The notes under the pieces are model-generated. The model had not been told where the DNA came from. It saw nothing but the letters and a program-made list of their open reading frames with translations, and did not search any database. A stretch of 64,000 nucleotides of DNA, taken from positions 1-64,000 of the forward strand of contig NZ_WESC01000014.1 of the NCBI RefSeq assembly GCF_009184905.1, in the 5' to 3' direction. Below are positions 9,045-18,455 of this stretch, one piece after another. Each line of letters begins with the position of its first letter. Within the stretch, counting starts at the first letter, position 1. Made by a program: the position numbers and the translations under genes. Origin of the DNA: Parvibaculum sedimenti (lineage in GTDB: Bacteria > Pseudomonadota > Alphaproteobacteria > Parvibaculales > Parvibaculaceae).

Positions 9045-9854
9045 ATGACCACATCCGAGATGAACCTTCCCGCAAGTCTCCATTATGTCAGCTTCCCTTC
9101 GCTGCATGACACGCCGCTGACGATTGCCGCGCGAATGCGCGTGCCTCAGCATGAGGGGAAGCTGCCCGCCGTCGTTCTGCTGCATGGCTCGGCGGGGCCC
9201 TCGGCGCGCGAAGGCGGATATGCGGATATGCTCAATATGGCGGGCTTCGCAACGCTGGAACCTGATCAGTGGGCCGCGCGCGGCATTGTTGGCGGCGCGG
9301 AGGGGCCACCCAAATCGGTCACCGAGACGCTGCCCGATCTCTACGGCGCGCGGGCCTTTCTCGCGAAGCATCCGAAGATCGATGCCGATCGCATCGGCGT
9401 TTCGGGCTTTTCCTTCGGCGGCGTCGCGGCCATGCTCGCGGCTTGCCATGCGCATAACGACAAATTCCTGCCCGGCGGCGCTTTCAGGGCGATCATGCCG
9501 ACTTATCCCTCCACATGGCTCTTCAATCGCGTGCCGGGTTTCGAATTCGGCGATCTCGTCGATGCGCCCGTGATGCTGGTGACGGGCGCGCTCGACCAAT
9601 ATGACAATGACGCGCAAGTTTCGGCGAAGCTCGTCGAGGGCTTGAGGCCGGCTGACCGCAAAAAAGTTTGTATTGAGGTGATGGCCGACGCGCATCACGG
9701 CTTCGATATGCCGGGCGTCGATGTCGAGGTGAGTGACCCTTTCGGCAATCAGGGCAAAGGCGGGCGCGTGATCATGCGGCACAATCCCGAAGCGACGGCC
9801 AAGTCGCATCTGCTCGCCGCCGCCTTCTTTTCATCGACCATGCGCCCGCGCTGA
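9045..9854 (+). CDS. Dienelactone hydrolase family protein
   Basis: This 269-residue alpha/beta-hydrolase has the nucleophile elbow GFSFGG, an acidic residue in GALDQYD and the catalytic histidine in ADAHHGFDMPG, the layout of the dienelactone hydrolase family. The nucleophile is serine rather than the cysteine of classical DLH, so the substrate is probably an ester or lactone other than dienelactone and cannot be named. HGSAGP forms the oxyanion region. ATG 9045 is preferred to ATG 9021 or TTG 9018 because the family fold begins shortly after it. It stands alone between folA and the formaldehyde cassette. Confidence 0.8.
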   Translation: MTTSEMNLPASLHYVSFPSLHDTPLTIAARMRVPQHEGKLPAVVLLHGSAGPSAREGGYADMLNMAGFATLEPDQWAARGIVGGAEGPPKSVTETLPDLYGARAFLAKHPKIDADRIGVSGFSFGGVAAMLAACHAHNDKFLPGGAFRAIMPTYPSTWLFNRVPGFEFGDLVDAPVMLVTGALDQYDNDAQVSAKLVEGLRPADRKKVCIEVMADAHHGFDMPGVDVEVSDPFGNQGKGGRVIMRHNPEATAKSHLLAAAFFSSTMRPR

Positions 9855-9932
9855 ACGCCAATCGAGGCTTGTCGTAGGGGCTTCCTGCGGCGACAATGCC
9901 GCCGCTATTCATTCAGCCTTTGGAGTAACGAC

Positions 9933-11042
<1,110 letters not shown>

Positions 11043-11047
11043 CGCCG

Positions 11048-11599
11048 ATGGGCACGCCGGAGATCAGTCTCGTCGTGCCGCATAGAGACCTCCTCGGGAG
11101 CTATGCGGCAGCGCTGCGGGCGGGCTGGTCTCCGAACACGTTTCGCGATGTGAGCGCCGACGAGCTTGAGGCGTTGGAGGCCGATCCGGATGAGTTCCTG
11201 CGCGATCTTCTGGGGCAGGAGGGCGCAGTCGAACTCGCCGATGGATCGACGGCGCCGCGCCTGCCGTTCAGGATTTTCTGGATCGACGACGGCGAGTTCT
11301 GCGGCGTCATCGGATTGCGCTTCCAACCGGGAACGGAAGAGTTGCCGGATTACGTGCCGGGCCATGTCGGCTACAGCATCGTGCCTTGGAAGCGACGGCG
11401 AGGTTATGCGACGCGGGCGCTGGCGCTCATCCTGCCGGTGGCGCGTTCTATGGGGCTCGCGCGTGTAAGCGTCACTTGCGACGCAGAGAATGAGGCATCT
11501 AGGAAAGTCATACTTTCCAATGGCGGCAAGCTTATCGGCATGACGCCGCGCGATCCGGAGACGGGCAGGCCAACGCTCAGTTACCGGATCGAGACCTGA
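11048..11599 (+). CDS. GNAT family N-acetyltransferase
   Basis: This 183-residue protein resembles RimJ/RimL-type GNAT enzymes that transfer an acetyl group from acetyl-CoA to an amine. The acetyl-CoA pyrophosphate-binding motif is in VPWKRRRGYAT, followed by a helix and VTCDAENEASRKVILSNGG, the typical end of the domain. The acceptor cannot be predicted. It starts five bases after the frmA stop and is followed by the S-formylglutathione hydrolase gene, so it is co-transcribed with formaldehyde detoxification genes, although no role there is established. Confidence 0.85.
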   Translation: MGTPEISLVVPHRDLLGSYAAALRAGWSPNTFRDVSADELEALEADPDEFLRDLLGQEGAVELADGSTAPRLPFRIFWIDDGEFCGVIGLRFQPGTEELPDYVPGHVGYSIVPWKRRRGYATRALALILPVARSMGLARVSVTCDAENEASRKVILSNGGKLIGMTPRDPETGRPTLSYRIET

Positions 11600-11633
11600 C
11601 GCGGACCCGCGTCACCAATTTGTTCGAGGTATC

Positions 11634-12479
11634 ATGTCCATCGAGTTCATCGAGTCCCATCGCTGCTTCTCCGGCGCACTTCACTTCTGCCGTCATCAAT
11701 CGGAGGCGACGGGAACGCCCATGCGTTTCTCGGCTTACGTGCCGGATGGCGAGGGACCTTTCCCGGTTGTGACTTTTCTTTCGGGTCTCACCTGCACGGA
11801 AGAAAACTTCACCGTGAAGGCGGGGGCCTACCGGAGAGCCTCGGCGCTCAATCTGGTGGTCATTGCGCCGGATACGAGCCCGCGCGGAGAAGGGGTCGCC
11901 AACGATCCGGCTTACGATCTGGGGCAGGGCGCGGGCTTTTACGTCGATGCGACCGAAGCCCCGTGGGCACCGCATTTCCGGATGGAGAGTTACATCGCGA
12001 AGGACTTGCAGCAGGTGGTCGCGGAGAACTTTCCCGTCGACATGAAGCGGCAGGGCATCACGGGCCATTCCATGGGCGGACATGGCGCGTTGACGCTGGC
12101 GCTGAAATATCCCGATCTCTTCCGATCCGTTTCCGCCTTCGCGCCCATCGTCTCGCCGACGCGGTGTCCCTGGGGGGAAAAGGCGTTCAATGCCTATCTA
12201 GGTGCGGACCGCGAAACATGGAAAGCGCATGACGCGACGCTGCTCATCGAGGCAGGCGCCGCGAAAGGGCATTACGAAACGATCCTCGTCGATCAGGGCG
12301 GGGCCGACAATTTTCTCGAAGCGCAATTGAAACCAGAGCTTCTGGAAGAGGCTTGCGCGAAGGTCGGCCAGAAGCTCGTGCTGCGGATGCATCCCGGCCA
12401 CGACCATTCTTATTATTTCATCCAGACCTTCATCGACGATCATCTCGCGTTTCACGCAGCAACGCTTCTCGCGGCATGA
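11634..12479 (+). CDS. fghA: S-formylglutathione hydrolase
   Basis: The 281-residue esterase D-type enzyme hydrolyses S-formylglutathione to formate and glutathione, the second step of the pathway begun by frmA. The serine elbow is GHSMGGHGAL, preceded by FLSGLTCTEENF (oxyanion region). DTSPRGEG and a C-terminal MHPGHDHSYYFI supplying the catalytic histidine complete the signature. Length agrees with the family (about 280). GAGGT precedes the start. Its stop overlaps the start of the amine oxidase by four bases (ATGA), so the two are translationally coupled. Confidence 0.95.
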   Translation: MSIEFIESHRCFSGALHFCRHQSEATGTPMRFSAYVPDGEGPFPVVTFLSGLTCTEENFTVKAGAYRRASALNLVVIAPDTSPRGEGVANDPAYDLGQGAGFYVDATEAPWAPHFRMESYIAKDLQQVVAENFPVDMKRQGITGHSMGGHGALTLALKYPDLFRSVSAFAPIVSPTRCPWGEKAFNAYLGADRETWKAHDATLLIEAGAAKGHYETILVDQGGADNFLEAQLKPELLEEACAKVGQKLVLRMHPGHDHSYYFIQTFIDDHLAFHAATLLAA

Positions 12480-13738
12480 GCGGGCAGGTCGACATTGCGA
12501 TCATCGGCGCGGGTGCGGCTGGCATTGCCGCCGCGCGTCGCGCGCAGGATTATGGGCTGTCCTTTGCGCTGCTTGAGGCGAGGGACCGCATCGGTGGCCG
12601 CTGCCACACCGACACGACTTCGCTTGGGCTTACATGGGATCGCGGTGCGCATTGGCTTCATTCGGCCGCTGTCAATCCGTTGACGCGCGCGGCCGATGCG
12701 CTGGGCCACCCTTATCTCAAGCACGAAAGCTTCATCGACCGCACCTTGCATCTCGGTTCGCATCTCGCGGCCGAGGCAGAGAAGGCGGATTACCAGCGCG
12801 CTATCGACGCCGCTTTCGACGCAGTCGATGCGCTGGGCGCGAAGGGCCTCGATGTGCCGGTCGCGCAGGCGCATGATCGCGGTTCGCGCTGGTATCGCCT
12901 CATCGAACATCTGCACGAAGCGATCAGCGCCTTTCCGCCCGAGCGAATTTCAGCGCTAGATCTCTATCGCTATTACGACAGCGGCGAGAACTGGCCGCTG
13001 ATCAGAGGCTATGGCGCATTGGTGGAGGCGCTGGGCGCGCATCTGCCCGTCTCTCTCGAAACGCCGGTGACGGCGGTGGATTGGTCAGGCCAGGGCGTCA
13101 TGCTCGAAACGCAGAAAGGAACGGTGAAGGCGAAGGCCGTCATCGTCACCGTTTCGACAAACGTGCTGACGCGCGGCCTCATTCGCTTCGCGCCCGTCTT
13201 GCCGCAAGGCTTGCAGGCCGCGCTTGAGGGCGTTCCGACGGGTGTGGCGAACAAGGTCGCGATCAAATTCTCGCGCGATGTCTTTGGTCTCCCCGATACG
13301 AGCTATGCCTCCTTCATGGATGAGCGCGACCTCAAGCGGCATGCGCTGAGTTTCCAGGTCAGGCCGTTTGGACAGGAGCTTGCCATTGCCTATCTCGGCG
13401 GGCGCTTTGCCGAAGAGATGGAGCGCGAAGGCGAGGCGGCGATGATCGACATGGCGAAGTCCGCGCTTGCCGACATGTTCGGCTCCTCGATCCTCGGTTC
13501 GGTCGAGAAGGCGGCCGCGACAGGCTGGGGCATGGATCCTTATGCGCTCGGCGCCTATTCCTCGGCGCTGCCGGCGTGCGCGGAGGATCGGCTGACGCTC
13601 GCGGAGCCCGTTGGCGATCGCATCTTCCTTGCTGGCGAAGCCGTTCATCCGAGCTGGTTCTCGACGGTGCAGGGCGCTTTTCTCTCGGGCCGCGATGCCA
13701 CGGAGAGGGCTTGCCTTGCCATCGGCCATCGTGCCTGA
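12476..13738 (+). CDS. FAD-dependent amine oxidase (NAD(P)/FAD-binding)
   Basis: A 420-residue flavin monoamine oxidase-type protein. It starts with the dinucleotide-binding motif VDIAIIGAGAAGIAAARRA, continues with LLEARDRIGGRCHTD (the GG doublet that follows the Rossmann fold in this family) and ends with the FAD-binding segment RIFLAGEAVHPSW...VQGAFLSGRDATERA. The substrate could be a polyamine or another amine; it is not determined. The ATG at 12476 overlaps the fghA stop. Such oxidases release aldehydes and hydrogen peroxide, which makes coupling to an aldehyde-detoxification operon plausible, but this is inference. Confidence 0.82.
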   Translation: MSGQVDIAIIGAGAAGIAAARRAQDYGLSFALLEARDRIGGRCHTDTTSLGLTWDRGAHWLHSAAVNPLTRAADALGHPYLKHESFIDRTLHLGSHLAAEAEKADYQRAIDAAFDAVDALGAKGLDVPVAQAHDRGSRWYRLIEHLHEAISAFPPERISALDLYRYYDSGENWPLIRGYGALVEALGAHLPVSLETPVTAVDWSGQGVMLETQKGTVKAKAVIVTVSTNVLTRGLIRFAPVLPQGLQAALEGVPTGVANKVAIKFSRDVFGLPDTSYASFMDERDLKRHALSFQVRPFGQELAIAYLGGRFAEEMEREGEAAMIDMAKSALADMFGSSILGSVEKAAATGWGMDPYALGAYSSALPACAEDRLTLAEPVGDRIFLAGEAVHPSWFSTVQGAFLSGRDATERACLAIGHRA

Positions 13739-13821
13739 CGAAAGCGCCCATTGCTCTTGCTGAAAGCCATTGCCAGAATGGCGGCATCGAAAAACACGAA
13801 AATGCAATCAGGGAGGATTTC

Positions 13822-14742
13822 ATGTCTCAGCCGAAACTCATCGCGAGCGGCCTGCAGTTTCCGGAAGGCCCCATCGCCATGCCGGATGGCAGCGTCATTC
13901 TCGTCGAGATCAAGCGCGGCACGCTGACCCGCGTTCACCCGGACGGGAAGGCCGAGGTCATCGCGACGACCGGCGGCGGCCCGAACGGCGCGGCCATCGG
14001 CCCGGACGGCGCCTGCTACATCTGCAACGACGGCGGCTTCGAGTGGCACGAGGTCGGCGGCCTCACCATTCCGGGCGACAAGCCTGCGAATTATTCGGGC
14101 GGCCGCATCGAGCGCGTCGACCTCAAAACCGGCAAGGTCGATGTGCTCTACACGCAGTGCAACGGCAATCCGCTGATCGGGCCGAACGACATTGTCTTCG
14201 ACAAGCATGGCGGCTTCTGGTTCACCGACCATGGCAAGGGCGATGGCCGTATCCAGTATCGCGGCGGTCTCTACTACGCGAAGATCGACGGCTCGCTCAT
14301 CAAGGAAGTGGCCTTCCCCATTCTTTCGGCGAATGGCGTCGGTCTCTCGCCGGATGAAAAGACGGTCTATGTCGCCGACACCTATTCGGCGCGTCTCTTC
14401 GCCTTCGACGTCGTGGCGCCCGGCGAAGTGGCGCCTGCAGCGGGCCCCGGCGGTCCCGGCCGTTATGTCGGCACGGCGCCCGGCCATTGCTTCTTCGACT
14501 CTCTCGCGGTCGATGCGGAAGGCAATATCTGCGTCGCGACGCTGCTTCATGGCGGCATCACGACCTTCTCGCCGGATGGTTCGAAGATCACGCATACGGC
14601 CTTCGACGACATCCTGCCGACCAATATCTGCTTCGGCGGCAAGGATCTGAAGACGGCCTTCATCACGCTTTCGGCGTCGGGACGGCTCGTGTCCGTCGAA
14701 TGGCCGACGGCCGGGCTGCCGCTCAACTTCCTGAACAAGTAA
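13822..14742 (+). CDS. SMP-30/gluconolactonase/LRE family protein
   Basis: A 306-residue six-bladed beta-propeller of the SMP-30/gluconolactonase family, metal-dependent lactonases or esterases. Features include GLQFPEGPI with the metal-binding Glu, NGAAIGPDGACYICNDGG, GPNDIVFDKHGGFWFTDHG (metal-ligand Asn and substrate loop) and SANGVGLSPDEKTVYVADT with the Asp of the active site. The ATG at 13822 has GGGAGG upstream. It follows the amine oxidase by 83 bases. It is probably cytosolic, since no signal peptide is visible. The substrate lactone is unknown. Confidence 0.85.
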   Translation: MSQPKLIASGLQFPEGPIAMPDGSVILVEIKRGTLTRVHPDGKAEVIATTGGGPNGAAIGPDGACYICNDGGFEWHEVGGLTIPGDKPANYSGGRIERVDLKTGKVDVLYTQCNGNPLIGPNDIVFDKHGGFWFTDHGKGDGRIQYRGGLYYAKIDGSLIKEVAFPILSANGVGLSPDEKTVYVADTYSARLFAFDVVAPGEVAPAAGPGGPGRYVGTAPGHCFFDSLAVDAEGNICVATLLHGGITTFSPDGSKITHTAFDDILPTNICFGGKDLKTAFITLSASGRLVSVEWPTAGLPLNFLNK

Positions 14743-14765
14743 GAGCGGTCTAGGTCCAATCTTTC

Positions 14766-14852
14766 ACGTCATGGCCCGCTTCATGCGGGCCATCCACGTC
14801 TTTACCTAATGAAAGGAAGTCGTGGATGCCCCGGACAAGCCGGGGCATGACG
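14766..14852. repeat. REP-like palindromic element, copy B
   Basis: Two opposed arms: CACGTCATGGCCCGC-TTCATGCGGGCCATCCACG, then CGTGGATGCCCCGG-ACAAGCCGGGGCATGACGG. The whole unit is roughly palindromic (CGTCATG...CCACG / CGTGG...CATGACG) and closely matches copies at 20880 and 21988. It lies between the convergent SMP-30 and mrp genes, where such hairpins may end transcription. Confidence 0.7.
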
Positions 14853-14864
14853 GATTGGAGTTGG

Positions 14865-16013
14865 TTATTCGACGCTGATCTTCGGCGCCTTGCGCGCGCT
14901 TGCGCCGAGCGCCTTGTCGATATGTTCGCCGACGCGCCGCGCGATCTCGATGAAGACTTTCGCCTCGTCGCTATCGGGCGCGGTGACAACGATGGGCGTT
15001 CCAGCGTCCGAGGTCTCGCGCACCGTCATGTGCAGCGGCACCTCGCCCAGGAAATCGCAGCCGAGCGTTTCGGCCATCTTCCGCGCGCCGCCCTGTCCGA
15101 AGATGTAGGATTTCTCGTTTGAGCCGGGACTAACGAAATAGGCCATGTTCTCGACGATGCCGAAGACTGGCACATGGGTCTTCTCGAACATGGCAAAGCC
15201 CTTGCGCGCGTCGATGAGCGCGATCTCCTGCGGCGTCGAGACGACGACCGCGCCCGTCAGCGGAACGCGCTGCGCCATGGTAAGCTGCGCGTCGCCGGTG
15301 CCAGGCGGCATGTCTACGATAAGCACGTCAAGCTCGCCCCATTCCGTTTCGCCGAGCATCTGCATCAGCGCCGACTGCACCATCGGCCCGCGCCAGATCG
15401 CCGCTGTGTCTTCCGGCACGAGATAGCCGATCGACATGGTCTTCAGGCCGTAACTGGTCTTGGGCTTCAGCTTCTTCGTTTCGGTCACTTCCGGCTTGCC
15501 GGTGAGGCCGAGCATGCGCGGGATCGAGGGGCCGTAGACGTCCGCGTCGAGAAGGCCGACGCGGCGACCGAGCTTCAAGAGGCCGAGCGCGAGATTGACC
15601 GCGACCGTCGACTTGCCGACGCCGCCCTTGCCGCTCGCGACAGCGACGATGGCCTTAATGCCCGGCACGTTGATCGGCCCGCCTTGAGGCGCGGCCCGCT
15701 GCGGCGCTTCATGCGAGTGGCCGGCATGCGAGTGGTCATGCGCGGGACGAGGCGCAGGCTGGTCGCGATGGGCGGTGAGCACGGCGGTGACGCTCAGGAT
15801 TCCGGGAAGTTTGCGCACCGCTTCCTCGCATTGCCGCCGCAGCGGTTCGGAGGCGGGGCCGCGCTCCGGCGCCACCTCGACGCTGAAGCCGACATGGCCT
15901 TCGCGGAGCACGAGGCCCTGAATGAGGCCGGCGGAGACGACATCTTTGCCGCTTGCAGGGTCGGTGACGGCGGAAAGCGCCTTGAGAATATCTTCTTTGG
16001 ATGCGCGGTTCAT
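14865..16013 (-). CDS. mrp: Mrp/NBP35-type Fe-S cluster carrier ATPase (ApbC)
   Basis: A 382-residue P-loop protein thought to bind and transfer Fe-S clusters. Residues 1-80 form a MIP18/DUF59-like domain (ILKALSAVTDPASGKDVVSAGLI). A His-rich linker (HDHSHAGHSHE) follows, then the ATPase domain with the deviant Walker A VASGKGGVGKST, LLDADVYGPS and VDMPPGTGDAQLT. I do not see the C-terminal CxxC found in some homologues. Start ATG 16013 has AAGG upstream; a longer frame from 16067 has no support. It is divergent from hflK with about 165 bases between. Confidence 0.93.
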   Translation of the reverse strand: MNRASKEDILKALSAVTDPASGKDVVSAGLIQGLVLREGHVGFSVEVAPERGPASEPLRRQCEEAVRKLPGILSVTAVLTAHRDQPAPRPAHDHSHAGHSHEAPQRAAPQGGPINVPGIKAIVAVASGKGGVGKSTVAVNLALGLLKLGRRVGLLDADVYGPSIPRMLGLTGKPEVTETKKLKPKTSYGLKTMSIGYLVPEDTAAIWRGPMVQSALMQMLGETEWGELDVLIVDMPPGTGDAQLTMAQRVPLTGAVVVSTPQEIALIDARKGFAMFEKTHVPVFGIVENMAYFVSPGSNEKSYIFGQGGARKMAETLGCDFLGEVPLHMTVRETSDAGTPIVVTAPDSDEAKVFIEIARRVGEHIDKALGASARKAPKISVE

Positions 16014-16178
16014 GCTCTTGCCTTGATGGGCCGGAATGCCCACATGCGAGTGTGCTTGGCGCGCCATCGGGCGCGGCGGGGCTCCGGGGCGCGCGTTGCG
16101 CCTTGGGGGTGAGTGTCATATAAACCCCGGTAAGAACAAAACCAACACCGGCGAATTTCCCCAAACAAAGGAAACTTG

Positions 16179-17321
16179 ATGCCCTGGAGCAATCAGAATG
16201 GCGGCGGAGGCTGGCAGGGCGGTGGTGGCGGCAATAGAGGACCATGGGGCCAGGGGCCCTCGGGCGGTGGAAACCGTCCGCCGGATATCGATGAGCTGAT
16301 CCGGCGCGGTCAGGACAAAATCCGCGAAATTCTTCCCGGCGGCACCGGCGGCTCGCGTGGCCCGGTCATTCTGTTGGGCCTGGCGGTGGTCGCCATCGTG
16401 ACCATGACGAGCTTTTTCCGCGTCGATACAGACCAGCAGGGCATCGTGCTGCGCTTCGGCAAGTTCGTGCGCACCGAACAGCCCGGCCTCCATATGAAGC
16501 TTCCCTATCCAATCGAAACGGTTGCGACGCCGACGGTGACGCGCGTCAACCGCACCGATATCGGCACACGCGAAGGCGGCGGGCCCTCGGCCGAGGAAGG
16601 GCTGATGCTGACCGGCGACGAGAACATCGTCGATATCAGCTTTTCCGTTTTCTGGCGCATCAAGGACGCACCGGATTTCCTCTTCAATGTCGAAGACCCG
16701 GAACGCGCCGTAAAGGCGATGGCCGAAAGCGCGATGCGCGAGGCGGTTGGCCAGTCGAACATTCAGGTTCTTCTGACGACGGGCCGCGCCGAGGTTCAGA
16801 CCCGGGTTCGCGATCTCATGCAGCAGGCGCTCGACACCTATGGCGCGGGCATCGTGGTGACGGAGGTGAAGCTTCAGAAGGTCGATCCGCCGTCTGCCGT
16901 CATCGACGCCTTCCGCGACGTGCAGGCCGCGCGCGCGGATCAGGAGCGTCTCCAGTATGAGGCGAACACTTACGCCAACACCGTTGTGCCCAAGGCACGC
17001 GGCAAGGCTTCGCAGATCCAGCAATCGGCGGAAGCCTATCGCGAACAGATTGTGGCGGAAGCGGAAGGCGAGGCGAAGCGCTTCCTCTCCATCTACAACG
17101 AATACAAGAATGCCAAGGACGTGACGCGCCGGCGTATTTATATCGAGACGATGGAGAGTGTGCTGGGCGGTGTGAACAAGGTGATCGTCGATCCGAACAA
17201 TAGCAACGGCGTGATGCCTTATCTGCCCCTGTCGGGTCTCAAGCCCCTTACCCCGGCGACGGGCGGCGCATCTTCCGATGCGGCCGCGCCTGCGGCTACG
17301 AGCTCGGAGGCGCACCAATGA
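16179..17321 (+). CDS. hflK: FtsH protease regulator HflK
   Basis: The 380-residue membrane protein is a stomatin/prohibitin-type partner of HflC; together they surround and modulate the membrane protease FtsH. A Gly/Asn-rich cytosolic N-terminus (NQNGGGGWQGGGGGN) precedes one transmembrane helix (about residues 60-82). The SPFH domain is RVDTDQQGIVLRFGKFV... and is followed by a helical coiled-coil part with EAEGEAKRF. AAAGGAAAC precedes the ATG at 16179. The stop overlaps the hflC start (ATGA), giving coupling and near 1:1 synthesis. Confidence 0.95.
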   Translation: MPWSNQNGGGGWQGGGGGNRGPWGQGPSGGGNRPPDIDELIRRGQDKIREILPGGTGGSRGPVILLGLAVVAIVTMTSFFRVDTDQQGIVLRFGKFVRTEQPGLHMKLPYPIETVATPTVTRVNRTDIGTREGGGPSAEEGLMLTGDENIVDISFSVFWRIKDAPDFLFNVEDPERAVKAMAESAMREAVGQSNIQVLLTTGRAEVQTRVRDLMQQALDTYGAGIVVTEVKLQKVDPPSAVIDAFRDVQAARADQERLQYEANTYANTVVPKARGKASQIQQSAEAYREQIVAEAEGEAKRFLSIYNEYKNAKDVTRRRIYIETMESVLGGVNKVIVDPNNSNGVMPYLPLSGLKPLTPATGGASSDAAAPAATSSEAHQ

Positions 17322-18202
17322 ACAGATCGGTTGGCATCGGCGTCATCGCCGCTCTCATCGTCGCCGCTCTGGCGGCCTATCTCTCGCTCTTCACGGTCAA
17401 TATGACCCAGCAGGCGATCGTGCTGCAGTTCGGCCGTCCGGTCGGGCAGGTGATCACGGAGCCCGGTCTTTATGTGAAGGTGCCGCTCATCCAGAACGTC
17501 GTCTATATCGACAAGCGGCTTCTGAACCTCGAGTCTCCGACGGAGGAAATCATCGCCTCCGATCAGAAGCGCCTCGTGGTCGACGCTTTCGCGCGTTACC
17601 GCATCGTCGATGCGCTGAAGTTCTATCAGGCCGTTCGCGATCCGCGCCTGACGGAGACGCGGCTGCAGCCGAGCTTCGGTTCGGCGTTGCGCAACACGCT
17701 GGGCGACAACAGCCTTGAAGCACTGGTGCGCGACAATCGCGCCGGGCTGATGCGGAAGATTCAGGAGAACTTCAACAAGACGGCGAGTGATCTCGGCATC
17801 GAGATCGTCGACGTGCGCATTCGCCGCGCGGACCTTCCCGAGGCGAACAGCCAGGCGATCTTCCGCCGCATGCAAACCGAACGCGAGCGCGAGGCGGCCG
17901 AAATTCGGGCGCAGGGCCAGGAACAGGCGCAGCGCATTCGCAGCAAGGCGGATCGCGACGTGACTGTATTGTTGGCCGATGCAGAGCGCGACGGACAGAT
18001 CGCTCGTGGCGAGGGCGATGCGACGCAGAACAAGATCTATGCCGAGGCCTTCGGTCAGGACCCTGAATTCTTCGCCTTCTATCGCTCGATGCAGGCCTAT
18101 AAGAAGGCCATCAAGAGCGACAACTCGACCATGGTCGTCGGGCCGGATTCGGAGTTCTTCCGTTATTTCGGCAATGAGGCCGGCACCGGCGCGAAGCGTT
18201 GA
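17318..18202 (+). CDS. hflC: FtsH protease regulator HflC
   Basis: A 294-residue type II membrane protein that forms the large periplasmic-facing HflKC cage around FtsH. One N-terminal transmembrane helix (about residues 5-25) leads into the SPFH domain (NMTQQAIVLQFGRPVGQVI), with the conserved ERxREAAEIRAQGQEQAQRI helical region and VLLADAERDGQIARGEGDA. The start overlaps the hflK stop. The next two genes, DUF2065 and a Do-type protease, are on the same strand, making a membrane-protein quality-control operon. Confidence 0.95.
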   Translation: MNRSVGIGVIAALIVAALAAYLSLFTVNMTQQAIVLQFGRPVGQVITEPGLYVKVPLIQNVVYIDKRLLNLESPTEEIIASDQKRLVVDAFARYRIVDALKFYQAVRDPRLTETRLQPSFGSALRNTLGDNSLEALVRDNRAGLMRKIQENFNKTASDLGIEIVDVRIRRADLPEANSQAIFRRMQTEREREAAEIRAQGQEQAQRIRSKADRDVTVLLADAERDGQIARGEGDATQNKIYAEAFGQDPEFFAFYRSMQAYKKAIKSDNSTMVVGPDSEFFRYFGNEAGTGAKR

Positions 18203-18227
18203 GGGGCCAGGTGCGGAGGTTATCGGC

Positions 18228-18413
18228 TTGATCGAGCTTCTCTCCGCGCTGGGCCTGATGCTGGCGATCGAGGGCGCGCTTTATGCGGCCTTTCCCGGCC
18301 CCATGCGCCGGGCGCTTGCCGCCATCGGCTCGCAGCCCGACACTGCGCTTCGAAGCACAGGGATGCTTGCACTCATCCTCGGGGTTGTGCTCGTCTGGCT
18401 GGTACGGGGATAG
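18228..18413 (+). CDS. DUF2065 small membrane protein
   Basis: A 61-residue protein with two transmembrane helices (LLSALGLMLAIEGALYAAF and GMLALILGVVLVWLVRG) joined by a short loop with PGPMRRALA, a pattern typical of DUF2065. The function of the family is unknown, but it commonly lies between hflC and a degP-type gene in alpha- and other proteobacteria, as here. I chose the TTG at 18228 because GGAGG stands nine bases upstream; the frame is open further upstream into hflC. Confidence 0.8.
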   Translation: MIELLSALGLMLAIEGALYAAFPGPMRRALAAIGSQPDTALRSTGMLALILGVVLVWLVRG

Positions 18414-18455
18414 CGGCGAGAGAGGCCGCCCGCGAGCTTGGAGGTACGACGTTCG